From positions 62,001 through 126,000 of the forward strand of contig NZ_DF967972.1 in the NCBI RefSeq assembly GCF_001050235.1: a stretch of DNA of 64,000 bases. The letters run 5' to 3'. Below the pieces are notes generated by a model that saw only the letters and a program-made list of their open reading frames with translations, was not told the origin of the DNA and did not search any database. The stretch comes from Longilinea arvoryzae. GTDB taxonomy: Bacteria; Chloroflexota; Anaerolineae; Anaerolineales; Anaerolineaceae. Position numbers and translations under genes: made by a program. Positions within the stretch are counted from its first letter, which is position 1; each line of letters opens with the position of its first letter. Shown here piece after piece: positions 24,268-31,928 of this stretch.

Positions 24268-25764
24268 TTAAGGGCACACAAAAAGATCACTGTCATTGAA
24301 TGATAGCTGGTGATAGAGCCGGCTCGTCAGACGGGCTTCGTCGAAACCATACATACCGGCCGGCATCGATTTCAATATTACCAGTGTTGCCTGATCTTCA
24401 CAAACCTTTTCGACCAGACGGTCGCTGTCACTGCCGACCGTGTAAATGCCGTCATAGAACTTGCCCGTCCAGAAATACAGGCCTTCGGGGCCGGTGCTGA
24501 TGATGTCCAGTTCCAGATGGTTCTTGATATAGCGCACGGTCTCCGATTGCGTTACCGCACGGCTGGCATAGCCCAACCCGTCGGCGTGGAGCCTGCGCAC
24601 GCTGTCGACGCTCCGGTAGCCGTAATACATCAGGAATAAAGCCGCTCCGGCCAGCGCCAGGCCCCTCCAGACCCGCGGCATTTCAGGCGCTGTTTTGCCA
24701 AGCGCGGTCGCAGCTGTCATCAAAAACGCCAGCAGCAGCGAAATCAGGTAGCGAGCATTGAATGCCACCAGGTCGGAAAAACCGTTGGCTGCCACCAGCA
24801 TCAATATTATGAACAGACCGTTTGCGAGCAGAGCGAACAGGGCCGGATCGAGGGTGGTTGACAGCCTGCGTCGAGATCGCCGCAGCCAGACCACCCAGAC
24901 CGCCACCAGGGCCAGAATCAGCGCCAGCCCAATGACGCCGGCGATCAGTTCGCGCCCGCGAAGGAACCGCCCGGGGACGAACCAGCTTAATGTGGTATAG
25001 AAGAACCAGCGGGCCGTATCCAGCGTCGGCCAGGCCCAGTGAAAGCTGGAATAATGCAATGCCCTTCCGGTAGTCAACTGATTGCGCAGCAACCAGGCTG
25101 CCATGGGCAGCAGGCTGGCCGCGCCAAAGGCCGCGGCCTGTCCCAGCCGGGCGGCAAAGCGTCGGGCCGGGCTGTACACCACCAATCCCAGGGCAATGGC
25201 TGCCACGATCGGAACGCCGGCGTAACGCGCCAGACAGGCCAGCCCTGCCGCAAGCGCGGCCGCAGCCAGCCAGCCCCATCGCGCCCGGCGGATGTACTGC
25301 TGGAAAAACAGAACGGCCAGCAGAGAGAGGGTCAGGTTGAGCGCCTCGCTCATCGCCCAGCCGTGCGCTTCGAGCAGCACGTCCGAGAGAAGCATCGCCA
25401 GGCTCGCCAGCAGCGCGCCCAATTTACCGCCCCGGCTGCGCCAGACGATCCATCCAACCAGAAAAATGTTCACCCCGAACAGGACGGCGTTCAGCCAGCG
25501 CATTCCTGCCAGTGGCTCAAGGCCCAGCCATCCCAAAAGGGTCAGCATCATGCTCAGGCCCGGCGCAAAAGTGCGCGTGGGATTGAAACCCTGGCCCTGC
25601 AGGGCCTGTCGGGCCGGAATAATGTACCAGAACGAATCGTCGCTCAGGAAGGCGCCCCAGCGGGTTGCATACAGCACCAGTCCAACACCGACAACCGCCA
25701 GTCCCAGCAGGAACAGCGCCAGTTTACCGGCAGATCGTTCGTCTGAGGTCTTTCGTTCAGGCAT
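24268..25764 (-). CDS. Polytopic membrane glycosyltransferase-like protein (GT39/GT83 type)
   Basis: A 498-residue protein with about ten to eleven helices. The first periplasmic loop carries the acidic pair in AFLSDDSFWYI, as in PMT/ArnT-like GT-C enzymes that take sugars from polyprenyl phosphate. The C-terminal 90 residues are soluble. It probably glycosylates an envelope lipid or protein. It lies within the gatC-gatA-...-gatB block with gaps of 27 and 36 nt, so it is likely cotranscribed although functionally unrelated. Confidence 0.75.
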   Translation of the reverse strand: MPERKTSDERSAGKLALFLLGLAVVGVGLVLYATRWGAFLSDDSFWYIIPARQALQGQGFNPTRTFAPGLSMMLTLLGWLGLEPLAGMRWLNAVLFGVNIFLVGWIVWRSRGGKLGALLASLAMLLSDVLLEAHGWAMSEALNLTLSLLAVLFFQQYIRRARWGWLAAAALAAGLACLARYAGVPIVAAIALGLVVYSPARRFAARLGQAAAFGAASLLPMAAWLLRNQLTTGRALHYSSFHWAWPTLDTARWFFYTTLSWFVPGRFLRGRELIAGVIGLALILALVAVWVVWLRRSRRRLSTTLDPALFALLANGLFIILMLVAANGFSDLVAFNARYLISLLLAFLMTAATALGKTAPEMPRVWRGLALAGAALFLMYYGYRSVDSVRRLHADGLGYASRAVTQSETVRYIKNHLELDIISTGPEGLYFWTGKFYDGIYTVGSDSDRLVEKVCEDQATLVILKSMPAGMYGFDEARLTSRLYHQLSFNDSDLFVCP

Positions 25765-25791
25765 ATTCTGGCCTCTCAGCCCCGGAAAGGA

Positions 25792-27378
25792 TTACACCAA
25801 CGCCTGCGGGCGAACCTTGCGCCACGCGTCCGTCTCCGTGGCGGTTTCATAGGCCCGGCCGATGCGCAGCAGCACATCTTCGGTGTAATCCGGGCCGAGC
25901 AGTTGAATACCAATGGGCAGGCCCTCGCCGTCCAGACCGCCGGGCAGCGAAACGCCCGGTACGCCGGCGTGGTTGGCCGGCACGGTGAGCTGGTCGGCGT
26001 ACTGCATCAGCACCGAATCGCCGTACAGCGCGGCCATCTTGAAGGCCGTGGTCGGCGTGGTGGGCGTGAGCAGCGCGTTCAACCGGTAGGGGCCCTTGGG
26101 ATCGAAGACGCGCTCGAAATCCTGGCGGATGAGCGTGCGCACGCGCAGGGCGCGGTTATAGTACTGCTCGCTGTACTGGGCAGCGGATACGTACATCCCC
26201 ATTAGAATACGCAGCTTGGGTTGCGCGCCAAAGCCCTGCCCGCGCGACTGACGGTACATCTCGCGCAGGTCGTTCATCGGTTGCGGGGTGCGGTAACCGT
26301 ACTTCACGCCATCGAAACGGTGCAGGTTGGAGGCAGCCTCGACGCGGCTGATCACAAAATAGGCCGGGATGCCAAAACGCGTGTTGGGCATGGGCACGCC
26401 CTCGACGATTTCGGCGCCCTGGGCGGCCAGCAGGTCGGCGGCGCGGCGCACGGCGGCTTCGATCTCGGCCGGCAGGGGCTGGGTTTCGAACACGCCGGTC
26501 TGCGGATTGGGATACGTGATGCGAAAATAATCCGGCGACAGGCCGATACGCAGGCCCTTGATGCCCTGTTCCAACGCGGCCACGTAATCGGGCACGGCCA
26601 CGGCGGCCGCGGTGCTGTCGCGCGGATCGGCGCCGGCGATGGTGTTCATCATCAGGGCCGCGTCGGTCACATTGCGCGCCACTGGTCCGGGGCAATCCAG
26701 GGAGGAGGCAAAGGCAATCAGGCCGTAGCGCGAGACGCGCCCGTAGGTGGGTTTCATGCCCACCACGCCGCAGAATGCAGCCGGCTGGCGAATGGAACCG
26801 GCTGTATCGGTGCCGATCGAGAGCGGCGCCTCGCCGGCGGCCACCGAGGCCGTGCTGCCGCCCGAGGACCCGCCCGGAACGCGGTCGAGTTTCCAGGGAT
26901 TGCGCGGGCTGGGCTGGAAGGCCGAGGATTCATTGGATGAGCCGTAGGTGAACTCGTCCAGGTTGACCTTGCCCAGCATCACCGCCCCGGCAGCCTCCAT
27001 GCGCGCCACAGGAGTGGCAGTGTAAGGCGCGCGAAAGTTGGCCAGGATGCGGGAAGCCGCCGTGGACGGCGTATCTTCGACGCAGAAGATGTCTTTGACG
27101 GTAAAGGGAATGCCGGCCAGCGGGCCGGGATCTTCGCCGGCGGCAAATTTGCGGTCCACCGTCTCGGCCTGGGCGCGGGCGCGCTCGGCCGTCAACGTGA
27201 TGAACGAATGCACCCGGGTTTCATCTTCGGCATTCAACGGGCCCGAATCCAACGTCCCCGGCCGTCCGTCGACGGCGGCGATGCGCTTAAGGCTGGATTC
27301 CAGGATTTCAACAGCAGAAATGCGGCGCTGGCGCAGTAACAATGCCAGCTCATGCGCGGAAAGATCACAGAGTTCCAT
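25792..27378 (-). CDS. gatA: Asp/Glu-tRNA amidotransferase subunit A
   Basis: A 528-residue amidase-signature enzyme that releases ammonia from glutamine for GatB. The Ser-cisSer-Lys triad is seen as Lys95 (FTVKDIF), Ser171 (GGSSGGST) and Ser195 (DTAGSIRQPAAFCG). It is slightly longer than usual because of an N-terminal insertion after residue 40. It begins 6 nt after gatC. Confidence 0.95.
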   Translation of the reverse strand: MELCDLSAHELALLLRQRRISAVEILESSLKRIAAVDGRPGTLDSGPLNAEDETRVHSFITLTAERARAQAETVDRKFAAGEDPGPLAGIPFTVKDIFCVEDTPSTAASRILANFRAPYTATPVARMEAAGAVMLGKVNLDEFTYGSSNESSAFQPSPRNPWKLDRVPGGSSGGSTASVAAGEAPLSIGTDTAGSIRQPAAFCGVVGMKPTYGRVSRYGLIAFASSLDCPGPVARNVTDAALMMNTIAGADPRDSTAAAVAVPDYVAALEQGIKGLRIGLSPDYFRITYPNPQTGVFETQPLPAEIEAAVRRAADLLAAQGAEIVEGVPMPNTRFGIPAYFVISRVEAASNLHRFDGVKYGYRTPQPMNDLREMYRQSRGQGFGAQPKLRILMGMYVSAAQYSEQYYNRALRVRTLIRQDFERVFDPKGPYRLNALLTPTTPTTAFKMAALYGDSVLMQYADQLTVPANHAGVPGVSLPGGLDGEGLPIGIQLLGPDYTEDVLLRIGRAYETATETDAWRKVRPQALV

Positions 27379-27384
27379 AAATGC

Positions 27385-27705
27385 TTATTCCAATGTCGTA
27401 TGCGGGATATCCGGGACGACGATATAGGAGTCGCCGGTTTCAGGCGCCTGAGCCAGAATGTCCTGCGGATTCGGATAGGGATGCCACGCATCTTCGCGCG
27501 GCGCCGGGCTGATCTCAGCCGTATACGGCACACCGTGTGAGGTGGCGGTTACATTGCCGTCCAGTGGAATGTCTTCCAGTTCCTGGATCGCTTTCAATTG
27601 ATTATTGAGCTGTTTGCGTACGTACTCGGCTTCTTGCGGATCGAGCGCCAGAGCAGCCAGCTCGACCAGATGATTAAAGATTTCAGGTGTAATGGCTTCA
27701 CTCAT
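27385..27705 (-). CDS. gatC: Asp/Glu-tRNA amidotransferase subunit C
   Basis: A 106-residue protein that wraps round and stabilises GatA. The pattern FNHLVELAALALDPQEAEYVRKQLN and the late LAQAPETGDSYIVVP are typical. It is the first gat gene of the block and precedes gatA by 6 nt. Confidence 0.92.
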   Translation of the reverse strand: MSEAITPEIFNHLVELAALALDPQEAEYVRKQLNNQLKAIQELEDIPLDGNVTATSHGVPYTAEISPAPREDAWHPYPNPQDILAQAPETGDSYIVVPDIPHTTLE

Positions 27706-27727
27706 AGGATTTGTTGCTCAACTTGTT

Positions 27728-28144
27728 TTACGGGTAGGCTACCGCCGTGTTGGTGCTGGTGGCGGTTGGAGGAACAGGAGTATTCGTCGGCACCTTCGTC
27801 TTGGTCGGGGTCAGGGTTTTGGTGGGAGTGCTGGTCGGCGTGGGAGTCCGGGTCGGCGTGTTCGTCGCCGTCGCCAGTACAAAACCGGTCGCCGTTGGGA
27901 AGGACGTGGAAGACGGGCGCAAGGTGGTGATGCCGCCATACAGCGGTGTGGGAGTCCAGGTGGCCGGCAGCACGCGCGGGGTATTGGTCGGGGTAGGCAA
28001 TTGAATGGGCGCCGGCAGCGTTTCGGGCGGGAAAGGATTCATGGGAGAATAAGGATCGATGAAGATCTGCAGGAAGATCACGCTCACTAACACGAGCGCC
28101 AGGGTAACCATGATTGCCAGAATGTCCCAAAGTGTTAGTCGCAT
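27728..28144 (-). CDS. Membrane-anchored Thr/Pro-rich protein
   Basis: A 138-residue protein with one N-terminal membrane helix (LWDILAIMVTLALVLVSVIFLQIF) and an extracytoplasmic tail made of TPT/TPTxTPT repeats with no folded domain visible. Such tails are common stalks in this kind of genome. The start has GGAAAGGA upstream. It ends 23 nt before gatC and may lead that transcript. Function unknown. Confidence 0.7.
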   Translation of the reverse strand: MRLTLWDILAIMVTLALVLVSVIFLQIFIDPYSPMNPFPPETLPAPIQLPTPTNTPRVLPATWTPTPLYGGITTLRPSSTSFPTATGFVLATATNTPTRTPTPTSTPTKTLTPTKTKVPTNTPVPPTATSTNTAVAYP

Positions 28145-28327
28145 GCCGCTGTCCTTTCCATTTCTCCGGCCGGAAAGCCAGGATTCCTTCAGTCAGTATA
28201 TCCGAGTTTTGATGCCTGTCAAGAAAAGGAGCCGTCAGCCGGCTGGATCGAGTCTTACAATTGGTTTGCAGATCGCCAGGCGAGATCTTCCAAACCCACC
28301 AAAGCCCCGATTTCCCGAAATCGACAG

Positions 28328-28356
28328 TTCCAGACAACACCGGGGCATGCTATAAT
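28328..28356 (+). promoter_or_regulatory. Promoter upstream of a small coupled gene
   Basis: TTCCAG (28328-28333), 17-nt spacer, TATAAT (28351-28356), 11 nt before ATG 28368. Confidence 0.55.
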
Positions 28357-28367
28357 TCCATCTGGTT

Positions 28368-28487
28368 ATGATTGACTCCGCGTCTCGACGCCGTTATAAA
28401 ATTCAGGCTCCATCTCTTGTGGACCTGTTTCAGCCAACCGATGAAGTGAATTTACAGCACCGCCAGTACGAGGGCGACTTTCGATGA
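28368..28487 (+). CDS. Small protein (39 aa) translationally coupled to the next gene
   Basis: ATG 28368 opens a 39-codon frame (MIDSASRRRYKIQAPSL...) whose TGA overlaps the next ATG as ATGA (28484-28487). A good promoter lies 11 nt upstream and there is no SD. The peptide is hydrophilic and basic. The four-base overlap argues that it is really translated, either as a small protein or as a coupling leader. I do not recognise it. Confidence 0.55.
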   Translation: MIDSASRRRYKIQAPSLVDLFQPTDEVNLQHRQYEGDFR

Positions 28488-28885
28488 GTTCGCGCCTGGA
28501 GGATTTCGGCCGCTGGGTGTCAAACGCCCTGACGATTGCTTTCTGGGCCGGGCTGGTGCTGCTGGGCGGGCTGCGTCTGTGGCAAAGCCTGACCCTGGAA
28601 CCCTGGCTGGTCGAAGTGGGTGTAAAACCCGGGCCGCTCTATCTGACCCTGACCGGAACCGCCCAGGCGCTGGCAGCCGGATTGGCGCTGGTCGCGTATC
28701 TATCCAGGCGGCCCGGGTCCAAATGGCTGGTGCGCGCATTGGCCGGACTCTGGTTGCTGGGTTTTTGGATCGACCGGATATGGATCGCCGTCTCGCCGGC
28801 AGCGCAGATCAACAACCTCTTTGTGGCCGTCTTTCTGGCTTTGTGGCTTTTGATCATCTGGGCAGCCACTTCCCAACAAAACTGA
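28484..28885 (+). CDS. Hypothetical four-helix membrane protein
   Basis: A 133-residue protein with about four hydrophobic helices (15-30, 55-75, 83-100, 108-128). No catalytic motif is visible. It starts in a four-base overlap with the upstream 39-codon gene. Function unknown. Confidence 0.65.
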   Translation: MSSRLEDFGRWVSNALTIAFWAGLVLLGGLRLWQSLTLEPWLVEVGVKPGPLYLTLTGTAQALAAGLALVAYLSRRPGSKWLVRALAGLWLLGFWIDRIWIAVSPAAQINNLFVAVFLALWLLIIWAATSQQN

Positions 28886-28942
28886 AAATCGGCGGTCGGT
28901 CTCTTTCGAGTAAAATTGAATCAGGGGAGAAAAGAAAACCGG

Positions 28943-29590
28943 ATGAACCCTAAAGAGCAAGAAATAGAAGTAAAGTTTTACGTTCGAGACTTGGCAAAAG
29001 TCGAGCAGCATCTTCAGAAGGCCAACGCCAGCTTGAAGCAAAAGCGCATGTTCGAGACCAACCTGCGCTTCGACACCGCCGACACTGCCCTGGGCCGCCA
29101 GCGCCGCGTTCTGCGCCTGCGCCGCCCGGCGCCCGGCTTCACCTCCGACGATCCGCAGGGACTGTTAACCTACAAGGGACCCACCCAATCCGGGCAGGCC
29201 ATCAGCATCCGCCAGGAAATTGAAGTCGTGGTCAGCGATTTCGAGACGGCCTACCACCTGCTGGAAGCTCTGGGGTACCAGCTTGTGGTCATGTATGAAA
29301 AATGGCGCACGGTCTATGTGCTCGATTCGGTGGACATCGATCTGGATCAGACGCCGTTGGGCAACTTCATCGAAGTCGAAGGACCCAACACGGCCAAGAT
29401 CCAGGAAGTGGCCCAGAAGCTCGATTTGGACTGGGAAGCGCGCAGCGGTGAAAGTTATATGGCGCTGTTCAACCGCGTCCGCCTCGCCAAGGAACTGACG
29501 GTGCAGAATTTGAGCTTCTCCGAATTAAGCGGCGTGGAAGTCGGCCCGCAGGATATGGGGCTTCGTTCCGCCGATGACCGGTATGTTTAA
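28943..29590 (+). CDS. CYTH domain protein (class IV adenylate cyclase / thiamine-triphosphatase-like)
   Basis: About 215 residues. The EIEVKFYV start gives the CYTH ExExK motif, followed by basic strands LRLRRPA, LTYKGPT and RQEIEV, and DIDLDQTPLGNFIEVEG. CYTH enzymes bind triphosphate-containing substrates in a tunnel; cAMP synthesis, ThTP or polyphosphate hydrolysis are the options. The start is ATG 28943 (a TTG at 28916 is in frame). Its TAA lies inside the first word of the following repeat. Confidence 0.85.
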   Translation: MNPKEQEIEVKFYVRDLAKVEQHLQKANASLKQKRMFETNLRFDTADTALGRQRRVLRLRRPAPGFTSDDPQGLLTYKGPTQSGQAISIRQEIEVVVSDFETAYHLLEALGYQLVVMYEKWRTVYVLDSVDIDLDQTPLGNFIEVEGPNTAKIQEVAQKLDLDWEARSGESYMALFNRVRLAKELTVQNLSFSELSGVEVGPQDMGLRSADDRYV

Positions 29591-29763
29591 CAGGATAAAC
29601 AGGATGATTAGGATGAAAAGAAGAAGAGATCTTTTCTTCATCCCGAAAATCCTGTTCATCCGGTTTTTTTGCCTGTATGTTTACCAGGGATAAACGAAAT
29701 CATCAGGATGAAGAGAAGAAGAGATCTTTTCTTCATCCTGAAAATCCTGTTCATCCTGTTTTC
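29588..29763. repeat. Two tandem palindromic CAGGAT-family elements in a convergent gap
   Basis: Two copies of about 85 bp (29588-29671 and 29684-29763). Each begins with GGATAAA(C/G)-type words, has a central inverted segment (AGAAGAAGAGATCTTTTCTT), and ends with AATCCTGTTCATCC. Read from either flanking gene, the sequence begins as A(A)CAGGATrAACAGGAT right at the stop codon. Period about 9 nt. Non-coding. Confidence 0.8.
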
Positions 29764-30168
29764 TTATTCCAGTATTTCAAATGAATAGCTGATCTCAGCC
29801 ACGCCCCGTATCGTCGCAGCCACCGTACAGTACTTTTCTTCGGCGATGCGAATGGCGTCATCCACCGATTTCGGGTCCAGATTTGAGCCCTTCAGGCGAT
29901 ACATCAGGTGGATTTTTCGAAAGGGCCAGGGATTTTTTGCATCCTGCTCGCCGTCCACCTGAATTTCCAGGCTGGTGAGCGACTGGCGTTTCTTTTGCAA
30001 AATTTCGACCACGTCGACCGCAGTGCAAGATGCCAACGCCACCAGCAGCAGGTCGGAAGGCGACATGCCCACATTTTCCTCGGCGGTGGATACCACGACC
30101 GAATGTTGGGCGGAATCGACCCCGATGAATTGCTTGCCGCCAATCCAGCGAACGGTTGAATGGGGCAT
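29764..30168 (-). CDS. OsmC family protein (YhfA-like)
   Basis: A 134-residue OsmC-fold protein with the core GMSPSDLLLVALASCTAVDV (one Cys) and a later Cys in EEKYCTVAATI, giving the usual pair. Its sequence is closer to the YhfA-type group than to the OsmC gene at 611. It lies 15 nt after the CsoR/CstR-type regulator and is probably the last gene of that operon, which suggests a role with thiol or persulfide chemistry (inference). Confidence 0.85.
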   Translation of the reverse strand: MPHSTVRWIGGKQFIGVDSAQHSVVVSTAEENVGMSPSDLLLVALASCTAVDVVEILQKKRQSLTSLEIQVDGEQDAKNPWPFRKIHLMYRLKGSNLDPKSVDDAIRIAEEKYCTVAATIRGVAEISYSFEILE

Positions 30169-30183
30169 GGGCTGCTTCTCCTG

Positions 30184-30465
30184 CTAGGGAGCCTTGCCGA
30201 GCAACGCCACCAGCTCTTGCGCCAGGCGCTCGCGCTGCTCGCGGTCACTCGCTTCGCTGTTTTCCAATAGACAATCCGAGATATATTGTTCCAGGAATGC
30301 CAGACTGGCGCCCTGGGCGGCCGAGCGGATGGCGGCCAGTTGCTGAAGAATCTCCTGGCAGTCCCGTTCCTGCTCGACCATGGACTGCACACCGCGCACC
30401 TGGCCTTCGATACGTCGCAGGCGTTGGATGAGGATCTGCTTCGAATTTGGATCCTGCAATTTCAT
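30184..30465 (-). CDS. CsoR/FrmR-family repressor with a CstR-like Cys-Tyr-Cys site
   Basis: A 93-residue all-helical DUF156 regulator (RLRRIEGQVRGVQSMVEQERDC). The copper-sensing CsoR triad is Cys36-His61-Cys65; here the three positions read Cys36, Tyr61, Cys65. Loss of the His with both Cys kept is the pattern of the persulfide sensor CstR, so sensing of reactive sulfur is more likely than copper (inference). It lies between an fmdB-type gene and an OsmC gene. An inverted repeat sits just downstream of the operon promoter. Confidence 0.87.
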   Translation of the reverse strand: MKLQDPNSKQILIQRLRRIEGQVRGVQSMVEQERDCQEILQQLAAIRSAAQGASLAFLEQYISDCLLENSEASDREQRERLAQELVALLGKAP

Positions 30466-30511
30466 TCGATTTTCTTTCTAACCTGCACACGGCAGGTTGC
30501 AGTTAACCCGC

Positions 30512-30718
30512 TCAGGAAAAATGCCCGCCGCCGGAGCAGGACGTCGAGGATGAGTCGCCGGACGAGCCGGTGGAGCCGGTCGCAACCCGCGAGATTTGCT
30601 TATGCGTTTCCTTGCTGCCGCAGGCCGGGCAGATCGGAGATTGATCGGCTTCGCTGAAGCGCGCGATGCGTTCGAATTCCTGGCCACACGCTTCACAGAC
30701 ATATTCATAAATCGGCAT
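30512..30718 (-). CDS. FmdB-type zinc-ribbon protein
   Basis: A 68-residue protein: MPIYEYVCEACGQEFE...CPACGSKE with two CxxC pairs forming one zinc ribbon, then a Ser/Gly-rich tail (SGDSSSTSCSGGGHFS). ATG 30718 has AGGTGA five bases upstream; GTG 30727 is rejected. FmdB-like proteins are small putative regulators of unclear function. It is the first gene of the operator-controlled operon. Confidence 0.85.
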   Translation of the reverse strand: MPIYEYVCEACGQEFERIARFSEADQSPICPACGSKETHKQISRVATGSTGSSGDSSSTSCSGGGHFS

Positions 30719-30729
30719 GTTTCTCACCT

Positions 30730-30782
30730 ATACTATACCAGAGTATGGTATTAAGTTTATCCAGGGTGCGCCGGACTGTCAA
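30730..30782 (-). promoter_or_regulatory. Promoter and operator of the fmdB-csoR-osmC operon
   Basis: On the minus strand TTGACA (30782-30777), 17-nt spacer, TAAACT (30759-30754). Right after the -10 lies ATACCATAC-TCTG-GTATAGTAT (30751-30730), an inverted repeat with 9-bp half-sites and one mismatch. Its position over the start site fits repression by the CsoR/CstR-type product. Confidence 0.72.
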
Positions 30783-30863
30783 TTATTCTGGCGCAGGTTA
30801 AGACGAATGTAATATCCCACCCCATTTTCGAGGGCGAGGAATTGTTTTTTTTAGCCAAAGGGC

Positions 30864-30925
30864 TTGACGAATCGACCGGCACGAGCTATAGTAGATGTAT
30901 ACGGTTTGCATTACAAACCGGTTTG
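30864..30925 (+). promoter_or_regulatory. Promoter and operator of the membrane protein/regulator/ABC block
   Basis: TTGACG (30864-30869), 17-nt spacer, TATAGT (30887-30892). Just downstream is CGGTTTG-CATTA-CAAACCG (30902-30920) followed by an overlapping third CGGTTTG (30919-30925). Binding of the winged-helix product at 31575 is likely (inference). Confidence 0.75.
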
Positions 30926-30943
30926 CACCTGGAGAACTTCGCG

Positions 30944-31582
30944 ATGAACGATCCCATTCGAAACAATCTCGCCCGACCGCAGCGTTACTGGTACGTCGAC
31001 GGCCTGGCTGAAATGGCCGGCGGCGGGGTGATTCTTCTGCTCGGCCTGACCTACGCCATTGGCGGCCTGTTACCGAAAGGCCCGTGGCGCGGCTTGGTGA
31101 TCGGCATCGGCCAACCGGTCATCATCCTGTGCTCCGCCTGGGCCGTTCGCCGTGTAGTCAGCACTCTGAAAGAACGCGTCACCTATCCGCGCACCGGTTA
31201 TGTCCAATACCGCCATCCCAGAGGCTCTAACCGCTGGTCGCGCGTTCTGTTGATTGGCTTTTTGGCCATGGCAATTTCGATCGCCGTTACCCTGCTGGGA
31301 CGGGGGTTGCCGGAGCAGGTCTGGCCGGCCTTCACCGGTCTGATGTTGGGCCTGGCGATTGCCTATCTGGGGGCGCGTATCGGGCTCAAACGCTTCTTCG
31401 CGGTGGGGTTCTTTTCGATGCTCCTCGGAGCAGTGGTCTGCTGGCTGAATCCGCCTTATCCATGGCCCTATTCGCTGCTCTTCGGCCTCGAAGGATTGGC
31501 CTGGATCGTTTGTGGTGCGTTGGTGCTGCGGCATTACCTGCTCTCCACCCGCCCGTTGGATGCGGGGAACTCCGATGAGTGA
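30944..31582 (+). CDS. Hypothetical polytopic membrane protein
   Basis: 212 residues from ATG 30944 (GGAG nine bases upstream); the open frame reaches back to 30842 but overlaps the promoter. About five to six helices are arranged in pairs around a basic loop (RRVVSTLKERVTYPRTGYVQYRHPRG). It shares an 8-nt overlap (ATGAGTGA) with the regulator gene, implying coupled translation. No transport motif is recognised. Confidence 0.75.
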   Translation: MNDPIRNNLARPQRYWYVDGLAEMAGGGVILLLGLTYAIGGLLPKGPWRGLVIGIGQPVIILCSAWAVRRVVSTLKERVTYPRTGYVQYRHPRGSNRWSRVLLIGFLAMAISIAVTLLGRGLPEQVWPAFTGLMLGLAIAYLGARIGLKRFFAVGFFSMLLGAVVCWLNPPYPWPYSLLFGLEGLAWIVCGALVLRHYLLSTRPLDAGNSDE

Positions 31583-31889
31583 CGAACTGCACCGCATCAC
31601 CGAGGTAGACCGCCTGATTCACGAACCGGCGCGTCTGTTGATCGTCACCCTGTTGGTCCCGGTGGAGAAAGTCGATTTTCTCTACCTGCTGCACGAGACC
31701 GGATTGACCAAGGGCAACCTCTCGGCCCACCTGAGCAAGCTCGAAGAGGCCGGCTATGTGCAGATCGAAAAAACCTATCGCGGCAAGATCCCCCAAACGC
31801 TGATCCAGCTCACCCCGGCCGGAAAGGAAGCGTTCGAAGATTACCGCGAAAAATTGAAACGAATCGTCTCTCGTCTTTCACAGGAATAA
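31575..31889 (+). CDS. Winged-helix transcriptional regulator (HTH_27/MarR-like)
   Basis: A 104-residue one-domain regulator: a helical start, the HTH core LLHETGLTKGNLSAHLSKLEEAGYVQI, and a beta wing KTYRGKIPQTLIQLTPAGKEAF. This family commonly controls adjacent ABC exporters or membrane proteins. It starts inside the end of the upstream membrane gene. The CGGTTTG inverted repeat at 30902 is the probable binding site. Confidence 0.85.
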   Translation: MSDELHRITEVDRLIHEPARLLIVTLLVPVEKVDFLYLLHETGLTKGNLSAHLSKLEEAGYVQIEKTYRGKIPQTLIQLTPAGKEAFEDYREKLKRIVSRLSQE

Positions 31890-31928
31890 CCTGCCGGGAA
31901 GAAAATCCTGGCTTTGAGGAGGTTTTGG

